From positions 3,348,001 through 3,412,000 of the forward strand of contig NZ_JAPEOQ010000001.1 in the NCBI RefSeq assembly GCF_026341035.1: a stretch of DNA of 64,000 nt, read 5' to 3'. The position numbers and the translations under genes are program-made. This document shows positions 29,861 through 38,817 of the stretch, piece after piece (position 1 is the first letter of the stretch; each line of letters starts with the position of its first letter). The DNA is from Streptomyces sp. NBC_01016 (lineage in GTDB: Bacteria; Actinomycetota; Actinomycetes; Streptomycetales; Streptomycetaceae). Below the pieces are notes generated by a model that saw nothing but the letters and a program-made list of their open reading frames with translations, had not been told where the DNA came from and did not search any database.

Positions 29861-31072
29861 TCAAGCCGTATGTGGGTGAGGAACGGGTGCGGTGCCGCTC
29901 AACACGCCCTCCAGCGCAAACGTCGCCGCACCCAGACTCACCGGATCCGTAGGAACGGGCGAAAGGACAATCTCCGCCGCGGCGAACGGCCCCGCCAACG
30001 AATGCCGCTCCACCACCCCCCGAACCTCGCTCACCAGGGGACCGCCCAACGCACTGGCGACCCAGCTGCTGAGCACGACGACCTCGGGATTGAGCAGGTT
30101 GACGAGATCGGCGACCGCCGCGCCGAGATACCGCGCGGTCTCCCGCACCACATCGAGCGCCTGCGCCGACCCCTCCGCCGCGGCCCGCCCGATCGCCTCG
30201 ATCGTGGCGGTCTGGTCGTCGGGGTGCAGGAGCGGCGAACCGGGGTGCAGCTCCCGCAAGTTGCGCATGATGCCCGGCGCCCCCGCATAGGCCTCCACAC
30301 ACCCCCGGTCACCGCAGTGGCACGGCCGCCCGTCGAGCACGAGCGTGGTGTGCCCCCACTCGCCGGCACTGTTGGTGACACCCCGGTGCAGCGCCCCGCC
30401 GAGCGCGAGCCCCGCACCGACGCCCGTGCCGAGATTGACGACGACCGCGTCGTCCCGCCCGCGCGCCGCGCCGAACCACAACTCGGCGACGGTGGAAGCG
30501 CGCAGCGGATTGTCCAAGTACAGGGGTACGTCGAGGTGTTGGGCGAGGAGTTCACGCAGCGGCACCGCTTCCCGCCACCCCCAGTTGGGGGCGTACACGC
30601 TGATGCCGCCCTGCCGGTCGACGAGCCCCGGCATGCAGACGCCCGCGCCGAGCACGGGCCCGCCGGTGTTGGCGTCGAGCACCGCCCGGACCGCGTCCGC
30701 GATCACGGCGACCACGTGCCCGGGTTCGTGCGCACCGGGCCGCAGTTGGCGGTCGGCGCGGGCGACGACCCGCAGGTTCAGGTCGAACAGCTCGGCGTGC
30801 ACATACGTCTCCGCGACGTCCACGCCGACGAGCGAACCGTGGCCCGCGTCGACGGAGACGAGGCCGCGCGGCCGCCCGCCCGCCGAGTCCACGAAGCCGC
30901 CCGTGACCAGGATCCCCAGGTCGAGCAGCTCCCCGACGAGCGTGGCGACGGTCGCCGAGCTGAGGCCCGTCTCTGCGGCCAACTCCTGCCGGGAGACGGC
31001 GGACCGGTCGAGGCAGCGGCGCAGCACCTCGTACCGGTTCGCCGTCCGTATGTCGCGGGACGTGCGCTTCAT
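29861..31072 (-). CDS. ROK-family transcriptional repressor
   Basis: 403 aa. An N-terminal winged helix (ILR-type start, TANRYEVLRRCLDRSAVSRQELAAETGLSSATVATLVGELLDLGILV) is followed by the sugar-binding ROK domain: VGVDVAETYVHAELFDLNLRV, AGVCMPGLVD, VVVNLGTGVGAGLALGG, and the zinc motif HTTLVLDGRPCHCGDRGCVEAYAG. Most likely senses a sugar from beta-galactoside breakdown and represses its own operon with lacZ. The palindrome at 31118-31129, 46 bases upstream of the start, is the natural operator. Confidence 0.92.
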   Translation of the reverse strand: MKRTSRDIRTANRYEVLRRCLDRSAVSRQELAAETGLSSATVATLVGELLDLGILVTGGFVDSAGGRPRGLVSVDAGHGSLVGVDVAETYVHAELFDLNLRVVARADRQLRPGAHEPGHVVAVIADAVRAVLDANTGGPVLGAGVCMPGLVDRQGGISVYAPNWGWREAVPLRELLAQHLDVPLYLDNPLRASTVAELWFGAARGRDDAVVVNLGTGVGAGLALGGALHRGVTNSAGEWGHTTLVLDGRPCHCGDRGCVEAYAGAPGIMRNLRELHPGSPLLHPDDQTATIEAIGRAAAEGSAQALDVVRETARYLGAAVADLVNLLNPEVVVLSSWVASALGGPLVSEVRGVVERHSLAGPFAAAEIVLSPVPTDPVSLGAATFALEGVLSGTAPVPHPHTA

Positions 31073-31117
31073 ACCGTCAGGCTAGGAGCGCCCGACGGAC
31101 TTCGACAAGGGGTTGGA

Positions 31118-31129
31118 GAAAGGGCTTTC
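31118..31129. promoter_or_regulatory. Palindrome GAAAGGGCTTTC upstream of ROK-lacZ
   Basis: A 12-base inverted repeat in the 80-base gap between the ROK gene and the alditol oxidase gene. Its reverse complement GAAAGCCCTTTC is the core of the palindrome upstream of the rhamnogalacturonan lyase (15549-15562). A wider GGACTT...AAGTCC repeat (31096-31101 / 31132-31137) brackets it. Confidence 0.6.
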
Positions 31130-31152
31130 AAAAGTCCTCTAGAAGCCCCTCC

Positions 31153-33239
<2,087 letters not shown>

Positions 33240-33304
33240 CCGGCGGCCGGGGCGTACCGTGAAGGGTCGAACCGTAGAACAGCAGAGGGTCGAGGAGTAA
33301 CGGG

Positions 33305-34627
33305 ATGCAGAGCCGAACGGCGCTGGTAGAGGACCTGATGGAGCGCTTCCCGCACGTTCCGAAGGAAGCGGTCTTCAAGGAGGACCTGCTGCGCGGCGGC
33401 GTCGCCTTCGACGCGTCGGCGCTGAGTGACAACGAGGACGGCGAGGTCAAGCCGAAGTCGTACTTCATCTTCTCCTTCGACCACGGCACGCTGCCCGAGC
33501 TGGGCGAGGCCGCGCTGCGCCGCCCGCCGGAGGAGATCGTCCTCACGGGCGGCCCCTACGACCTGCGCCGCACGGTCGTCTCGGTCCGCGTGAACCCGAA
33601 GTCCCCGTACCGCGTCGCCGCGAACGAGGACGGCATGCTCGGCCTCTACCTCGACGGCAAGCGCATCTCCGACGTGGGCGTGCCGCCGATGCCGGAGTAC
33701 TACCGGCACAAGCTCTCCAACGGGAAGTCGGTCATGGAGGTGGCGCCCACGATCCAGTGGGGCTACCTGATCTACCTGACCGCGTTCCGGGTCTGCCAGT
33801 ACTTCGGCGCCAAGGAGGAGTGCCAGTACTGCGACATCAACCACAACTGGCGCCAGCACAAGGCGGCCGGCCGGCCGTACACGGGCGTGAAGGACGTGGA
33901 CGAGGTCCTCGAGGCCCTCGAGATCATCGACAAGTACGACACCGCGAAGGCGTCGACCGCGTACACGCTCACCGGCGGCGCGATCACGTCGAAGGTCCAG
34001 GGCCTGGACGAGGCGGACTTCTACGGGCGGTACGCCAAGGCCATCGAGGAGTACTTCCCGGGCCGCTGGATCGGCAAGGTCGTCGCCCAGGCGCTGCCCA
34101 AGGACGATGTGCAGCGCTTCAAGGACTACGGCGTGCAGATCTACCACCCCAACTTCGAGGTGTGGGACGAGTACCTGTTCAAGATGTACTGCCCCGGCAA
34201 GGAGCGCTACGTCGGCCGCGACGAGTGGCACAAGCGGATCCTCGACTCGCGCGAGGTCTTCGGCGCGCGCAACGTGATCCCGAACTTCGTGGCGGGCGTC
34301 GAGATGGCCGAGCCGTTCGGCTTCAAGACCGTCGACGAGGCCATCGCCTCCACCACCGAGGGCCTGCGCTTCTTCATGTCGAACGGCATCACGCCGCGCT
34401 TCACCACGTGGTGCCCCGAGCCGACGACGCCGCTCGGCAAGGAGAACCCGGACGGCGCGCCGCTGGAGTACCACATCCGGCTGCTCGACGCCTACCGCTC
34501 GACCATGGACGAGTACGGCCTGTCGTCGCCTCCCGGGTACGGTCCGGCGGGCGCGGGCCGGGCCGTGTTCTCGGTCAGCTCGTTCATGGACAGCCTCGCG
34601 CCCAACGAAGAGGCCGTGGAGTTCTGA
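33305..34627 (+). CDS. Radical-SAM-like protein with C-x8-C-x2-C cluster motif
   Basis: 440 aa, ATG preceded by GAGGAG. The only cysteine cluster fitting an iron-sulphur site is C164-QYFGAKEE-C173-QY-C176, i.e. C-x8-C-x2-C rather than C-x3-C-x2-C. It is followed by features of a radical-SAM barrel: ASTAYTLTGGAITSK (GGE-like strand), RWIGKVVAQALPKDDVQRFKDYGVQIYHPNFEVWDEYLF, RNVIPNFVAGVEMAEPFGF and ITPRFTTWCPEP. The N-terminal ~150 residues form an extra domain. Extended spacing is known in a few radical-SAM enzymes, so activity is plausible. Single gene between an FMN protein and asparaginase; substrate unknown. Confidence 0.7.
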   Translation: MQSRTALVEDLMERFPHVPKEAVFKEDLLRGGVAFDASALSDNEDGEVKPKSYFIFSFDHGTLPELGEAALRRPPEEIVLTGGPYDLRRTVVSVRVNPKSPYRVAANEDGMLGLYLDGKRISDVGVPPMPEYYRHKLSNGKSVMEVAPTIQWGYLIYLTAFRVCQYFGAKEECQYCDINHNWRQHKAAGRPYTGVKDVDEVLEALEIIDKYDTAKASTAYTLTGGAITSKVQGLDEADFYGRYAKAIEEYFPGRWIGKVVAQALPKDDVQRFKDYGVQIYHPNFEVWDEYLFKMYCPGKERYVGRDEWHKRILDSREVFGARNVIPNFVAGVEMAEPFGFKTVDEAIASTTEGLRFFMSNGITPRFTTWCPEPTTPLGKENPDGAPLEYHIRLLDAYRSTMDEYGLSSPPGYGPAGAGRAVFSVSSFMDSLAPNEEAVEF

Positions 34628-34639
34628 GTCCCGCTCTCT

Positions 34640-34667
34640 GATCCTGTTACGCGGATCCTGTTACGCG
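34640..34667. repeat. 14-base tandem repeat covering the asparaginase stop
   Basis: GATCCTGTTACGCG occurs at 34640-34653 and 34654-34667 without a gap. The second copy holds the TAA stop of the minus-strand asparaginase gene; the first provides a second TAA 14 bases on, out of frame. Confidence 0.85.
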
Positions 34668-35689
34668 GCCGCCTGCTCGCCGGACGCCTCGGTGCCGGCG
34701 GGCAGTGCGCCCGGCGCGTCGATCAGACGGCCGAGCAGGTCGGGCCGGGCGGCGGGGGAGACGTCCGCGAGGAGCGCGGCCAGGACGGCGATCCGGGTCT
34801 GGCCCGCGCGCAGCGTGCCGCTGAGCACGGCGCCCGCGGCGACCAGGTCGACGGCGCCGCCGCCCGTGTAGATCTCGGCGAGCGGACCCGCGGATACGCG
34901 CGTAGACACGGCGACGAGGACTCCGCGGCGTACAGCTGAGGACACCGCGTCGACCAGCTCCGGCGTCGCGTTCCCCGCGCCCGTGGCCACCAGCACGATG
35001 CCGCGCGCGCCCGCGGCGACGGCCGCCTCGAAGAGCGTGGCGTCGGCGTCGCTGTGGTGCATGACGATGTCGACGCGCGGTATCTCCGTTCCGGCCCCCG
35101 GCTGCGGCAGCGGGGCCGGGCGGCTCGGCTTGTGGCGCAGGTCTACGCGGCCGAAACCGAGCCGGCCGAGCGGGCCTGCCGACGGGTCGGCGAAGGCGTC
35201 GGCCGCGAGGGTCTGTGTCTTCACGGTGCCGCGAGCGGCGTGCACCTTTCCGTCGAAGGCGACGAGTACGCCCAGGTCACGCACGTTCGCGGCGAGCTGG
35301 AGCGCGTCGTACATGTTCCCGGGCCCGTCGCCCTCGGCCTGGCCGAGCGGCTTCTGGGCGCCGGTGAAGACGACCGGGCGCGGGTCGTCGTGGTGCAGGT
35401 CGAGCAGGAACGCGGACTCCTCAAGGGTGTCCGTGCCGTGCGTGACCACGATGCCGTCGACGGACGGGTCGGCGAGCACCTCGCGCACCGTGCGCAGCAG
35501 CGTCAGCTGGAGCTCCGTCGTCATCCGCGAGCTGTTCACGTTGAACAGGTCGACGACGTCCACCTCGACCCCCTCCGGCAGCGCGGCCGACGCGAGCACC
35601 GTGTCCCCGCCGGCGTCGGCGGCGTAGCCGGTGCCCTGCCAGCGGCTCGCGATGGTGCCGCCGGTGCTGATGAGGGTGATGCGTGCCAT
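34661..35689 (-). CDS. ansA: L-asparaginase (type II fold, cytoplasmic)
   Basis: 342 aa, no signal peptide. The first active-site motif is ITLISTGGTIAS with Thr12 as nucleophile; the second is VVTHGTDTLEES (T83-H-G-T-D87) and the family lysine lies in VVFTGAQKPLGQAEGDGPGN. Hydrolyses L-asparagine to aspartate and ammonia. Divergent from an AsnC/Lrp-type regulator with a palindrome in the gap, a classic regulator-target layout. Confidence 0.92.
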   Translation of the reverse strand: MARITLISTGGTIASRWQGTGYAADAGGDTVLASAALPEGVEVDVVDLFNVNSSRMTTELQLTLLRTVREVLADPSVDGIVVTHGTDTLEESAFLLDLHHDDPRPVVFTGAQKPLGQAEGDGPGNMYDALQLAANVRDLGVLVAFDGKVHAARGTVKTQTLAADAFADPSAGPLGRLGFGRVDLRHKPSRPAPLPQPGAGTEIPRVDIVMHHSDADATLFEAAVAAGARGIVLVATGAGNATPELVDAVSSAVRRGVLVAVSTRVSAGPLAEIYTGGGAVDLVAAGAVLSGTLRAGQTRIAVLAALLADVSPAARPDLLGRLIDAPGALPAGTEASGEQAAA

Positions 35690-35785
35690 GTGACCTGCCT
35701 CGCGAATAGTCGGCGCTCGCGTAGTGGGCGCTCGCGCGCGTGGGGAGCGTATGTTCGATCTACAGCAAGGATAAATCGTGATCTG

Positions 35786-35800
35786 CGCAATCGGATTGCG
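35786..35800. promoter_or_regulatory. Palindrome CGCAAT-CGG-ATTGCG, candidate AsnC/Lrp site
   Basis: A perfect 6-bp inverted repeat with a 3-base spacer in the 155-base gap between asparaginase and the AsnC-type gene. Lrp/AsnC proteins bind ~15-bp palindromes of this kind. A related half-site (ATCGCGCAAAGCG) follows at 35814. Confidence 0.55.
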
Positions 35801-35844
35801 AATCCTGGCCGATGATCGCGCAAAGCGTGGTGCATGATTGCGCC

Positions 35845-36294
35845 ATGGACCGGATCGACCTGCATATCTTGCGCGAGCTCCAGGAGGACGGCCGACTGAG
35901 CAATCAGGACCTGGCCGCCCGCGTCGGCCTCAGCCCGTCCCCGTGCATGCGCCGCGTGCGGCAGCTGGAGAAGGACGGCGTCATCCAGGGCTACCGCGCG
36001 ATCGTCGACCCGGACGCCGTCGGCCGCGGCTTCGAGGTCCTCGTCTCCATCGAGGTGCGCCGCGACCGGGCCTCCGTCGAGGCCTTCGAGCACGCGCTCC
36101 AGGACATCCCCGACGTCATCGAGGCCTACCGCCTCTTCGGCAGCCCCGGTTGCCTGCTGCGCATCGCGGTCGCCGACCTCGCCGCGTACGAACGCCTGTG
36201 GATCGAGGAGCTCACCGCGCTCGACGGGGTCACCGAGGTGAACTCGCAGATCATCATGAAGCGCATCAAGGAGCCGAGGGGGCTGCCGGTCTAG
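35845..36294 (+). CDS. Lrp/AsnC-family regulator
   Basis: 149 aa from the ATG at 35845; an earlier in-frame ATG at 35812 would add residues with no family match. N-terminal winged helix DRIDLHILRELQEDGRLSNQDLAARVGLSPSPCMRRVRQLEKDGVIQGYRAIVDP; C-terminal RAM effector domain (VEAFEHALQDIPDVIEAYRLFGSPGCLLRIAVADLAAYERL). Likely senses an amino acid, most simply asparagine or aspartate, and controls the divergent asparaginase. CATGAT ends 6 bases before the ATG and there is no ribosome site, again suggesting a leaderless message. Confidence 0.9.
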   Translation: MDRIDLHILRELQEDGRLSNQDLAARVGLSPSPCMRRVRQLEKDGVIQGYRAIVDPDAVGRGFEVLVSIEVRRDRASVEAFEHALQDIPDVIEAYRLFGSPGCLLRIAVADLAAYERLWIEELTALDGVTEVNSQIIMKRIKEPRGLPV

Positions 36295-36327
36295 AGGATC
36301 CAGGAAGGCAGCCCTTTCGGCTCGGCC

Positions 36328-37495
36328 CTACCGCTCCCGCAGGTTCAGCACCAGCTCGCGCGGCAGCCCGTGGGTGTCGTGCAGATAGTGCAGGTCCTCC
36401 TCGCTCAGCGGGCCCGAGAACCGCGGCCGCGACAGCACCTTCCTGCCGCGCTCCAGGAGCCGGTCGAAGCGCAGCTCCTCGTCGAGCAGTACCTGGCGGA
36501 CGTACGACGGGTCGACGTCCTGGCGGAAGTGGTCCAGGGTGTGCCGGATCAGCTCGACCGGCAGGTCCCCGAGCGTGCGCGTCGGATCCTCGCGGCGCAG
36601 CACGGTCAGCACCCTGCGGATCAGCCGGCGCAGCACGTATCCGCGCCCGGTGTTCGACGGCCGCACCCCGTCGCCGACGACCACGACGGACGAGCGCAGA
36701 TGGTCGCCGACCACCCGGAACGACGGCTCGTCCAGCGGCCAGAGCCCCGGCAGCAGCCGCCGCCACGGATCGAAGACGTCGCACTCGAAGACGGACTTCC
36801 TGCCCTGCAATAGCGTGGAAAGCCGCTCCAGACCGAGGCCCGTGTCGACGTTGCGCTGGGGGGAGCGGCACCAACGAGCCGTCGTCCAGGCGTCGGTAAC
36901 GCATCGTCACGTGGTTCCACACCTCCACCCAGCGCTCGTCCTTGGTCGGCGTCGACTCCGGCGGGGTGTCCCCGGTCCACAGGAAGATCTCCGAGTCGGG
37001 ACCGCACGGCCCGGTCGGCCCGTTGTCCCACCAGTTGTCCTCGACGGTCTCCTCGATCGGCAACCCGCGCCGCTCCCACACCTCCCGCGAACCGGTGTCG
37101 GGCCCGGTCTGCTCGTCGCCGCCGAACACGGTCACGTACAGCATTCGCGGATCGATACCGAAGCCCTCGGTGAGCAACTCGTATCCCCACTCCAGACTCT
37201 GCGGCCCCTCGTAGTCGCCGAGCGACCACGTGCCGAGCATCTCGAAGACCGTCAGATGCGTGGGGTCGCCGACCTTCTCCAGGTCCGTGGTCCGCAGACA
37301 CCGCTGTACGTTGACGAGCCGTCGGCCCAGCGGATGGGGGCGGCCCTCCAGGTACGGGGTGAGCGGGTGCATCCCGGAGGTGGTGAACAGGACCGGGTCG
37401 CCGGGCGGCGGCAGCAGTGTCGAGCCGGTGATCCGGCGGTGGCCGCGGTCCTCGTAGAACTCGGTGAACGTGCGGATGACGTCGTCGGTGCGCAT
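36328..37495 (-). pseudogene. Alanyl-tRNA-synthetase-related gene split by a one-base frameshift
   Basis: About 388 codons from ATG 37495 (AAGGAG upstream) to TAG 36328 if one base is ignored. The first frame gives MRTDDVIRTFTEFYEDRG..., LFTTSGMHPLTPYLEGR, FEMLGTWSLGDYEG, DNGPTGPCGPDSEIFLWTG and RYRRLDDGSLVPLP. At a run of six C (minus strand, 36858-36863) the frame is lost; the next frame continues with QRNVDTGLGLERLSTLL, GRGYVLRRLIRRVL and the end NLRER. With five C the text reads ...SLVPLP-QRNVDTG..., as expected. It has the AlaRS catalytic core but no editing or C-Ala domain, as in 'AlaRS-related' paralogues. Explanations: sequencing error, recent mutation, phase variation, or +1 frameshifting on CCC-C. 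Confidence 0.85.
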
Positions 37496-37548
37496 GGGGT
37501 GACTCCTTCGCGTGATGCGGACGGGAGGCACCGGAAGCGGCCGGACGG

Positions 37549-37589
37549 AGCGCGGTGGGGCAAAAAAGAAGCGCGGTGGGGCAAAAAAG
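37549..37589. repeat. 20-base direct repeat upstream of the AlaRS-related gene
   Basis: AGCGCGGTGGGGCAAAAAAG at 37549-37568 and, one base later, at 37570-37589. Read on the minus strand each copy gives a C/T tract followed by GCCCCACCGCGCT. They lie between the putative leader peptide and the ATG at 37495. Confidence 0.85.
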
Positions 37590-37633
37590 TACCGGCGGCC
37601 GTTTCCGGTCGCCGGTGGGAAGAGGTGGGTACG

Positions 37634-37705
37634 TCAGGCGGCGGCAACCGGCGAGCTGGTCGCTCGCGCGGTCGCGGTGGTGGTGCTGCGGTCCATGACG
37701 TCCAT
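37634..37705 (-). CDS. Putative 23-residue leader peptide
   Basis: ATG at 37705 to TGA at 37634 encodes a peptide beginning MDVMDRSTTTATA and ending SSPVAAA, with seven Ala and six Thr residues. TACCTT (37713-37718 on the minus strand) ends 7 bases before the ATG, fitting a leaderless start. The peptide ends 138 bases before the AlaRS-related gene on the same strand, with the 20-base repeats in between. A peptide-controlled attenuator is possible. No family is recognised, and Ala/Thr richness is expected by chance at this GC content, so confidence is low. Confidence 0.35.
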   Translation of the reverse strand: MDVMDRSTTTATARATSSPVAAA

Positions 37706-37837
37706 GCCCTCGAAGGTAACGCGGTCCGCCCGGCCGCGGCCAGGCATTTTCTGTGGGTCCGCCCACGGTGGAGTTCGCGCCCGCCTGCGAGACTTCCCGT
37801 CAGGCAGTCGGCGGACCAAAGGGGCGGGAGAGCGGCG

Positions 37838-38791
37838 GTGGGGCTGGAGGAGCTCGGACTCACGGCGGACGAGGAAGCCGTGTACCAGGCGCTGATCGCG
37901 CTGCCCACGGCCCCGTACGAGCGGATCGTGGCGGCGGCGGGGCTGCCCGACGCGCGGGTGCGTGCGGCCCTGGATCCACTGGTGGAGCGCGGGCTCGTGG
38001 TGCGCGCGGGCGACGGAGCCCGCTACGCGGCGGCGCCGCCGGCCGTCGCCCTCGGCGCCGAACTCGCCCTCCAGCGCGAGCGGTTGCAGCGTGCGGAGCT
38101 GGCGGTCGCGCGGCTGGCGGAGACGTACCGCACGGCGACCGCGGACCGCGCGCAGCGCGAACTCGTCGAGATCGTCGAGGGCGCCGAGGCGATCCGCACC
38201 CGCTATCTCCAGCTCCAGCTCTCCGCCCGCGACACCATCGACATCCTCTCGGCGGGCGAACCCGCCGCCGTCACCCCCGCCGACAGCGAGGAGGTGACCG
38301 CCATCGGCCGCAACGTGCGGGTGCGGGCCGTCATCGACCAGGGCTTCCTCAAGGAGCCGGACGCCGCCCAGCATGTCGCGCAGTCCCTCGCCGACGGCGT
38401 GCAGGTGCGCACCGTCGCCGAGGTCCCGTACAAGCTGATCCTGTGCGACGGCGCCGTGGCGATGCTGCCGCTGCACGGGCGGGGCGCGCCCGTGGACCCG
38501 GCGGTCGTGCTGCGCGGCGGACTCGCCCATGTGGCAAGGGAGTTGTTCGAGCAGGTGTGGCAGCGCGGCCGGCCCTACCAGGAGCCGGACGTCGGCGGTG
38601 ACGCGCTCGACCCCCTGGACGCGCACATTCTCCGGCTGCTGCTCGCCGGGTTCACGGACACCGCGGTCGCGGGTCAACTCGGCATGTCCGTAAGGACGTT
38701 GCAGCGCCGCCTCCAGGCGCTGATGGTGCGCGCGGAGGCGACGACACGGCTGCAACTGGGCTGGTACGCGCACCAGCACAACTGGGTCTGA
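37838..38791 (+). CDS. TrmB/LuxR-like helix-turn-helix regulator
   Basis: 317 aa, GTG start at 37838 with GGGAG upstream. N-terminal TrmB-type winged helix (LGLTADEEAVYQALIALPTAPYERIVAAAGLPDARVRAALDPLVERGLVV), a coiled region (LALQRERLQRAELAVARLAETYRTA), a PLD-like effector domain (IEIVEGAEAIRTRYLQLQLSARDTIDILS..., VRAVIDQGFL, VRTVAEVPYKLILCDGAVAMLPL) and a C-terminal LuxR-like HTH (LDAHILRLLLAGFTDTAVAGQLGMSVRTLQRRL). This architecture is common in Streptomyces; ligands are unknown. Convergent with a secreted subtilase gene, 26 bases apart with no clear terminator; divergent from the AlaRS-related unit. Confidence 0.87.
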   Translation: MGLEELGLTADEEAVYQALIALPTAPYERIVAAAGLPDARVRAALDPLVERGLVVRAGDGARYAAAPPAVALGAELALQRERLQRAELAVARLAETYRTATADRAQRELVEIVEGAEAIRTRYLQLQLSARDTIDILSAGEPAAVTPADSEEVTAIGRNVRVRAVIDQGFLKEPDAAQHVAQSLADGVQVRTVAEVPYKLILCDGAVAMLPLHGRGAPVDPAVVLRGGLAHVARELFEQVWQRGRPYQEPDVGGDALDPLDAHILRLLLAGFTDTAVAGQLGMSVRTLQRRLQALMVRAEATTRLQLGWYAHQHNWV

Positions 38792-38817
38792 AATCAGTAT
38801 GGTTGAAGGTGATCGGC

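Noticed and set aside
33305..34627. Annotation as dehypoxanthine futalosine cyclase or another named radical-SAM enzyme
   Set aside because: The cysteine spacing and overall sequence do not match the canonical motif, and no menaquinone or cofactor genes are adjacent.
36328..37495. Treating the AlaRS-related gene as two separate genes
   Set aside because: The second frame has no credible start at its N-terminal end and continues the same domain without a gap; one base in a homopolymer explains the break.
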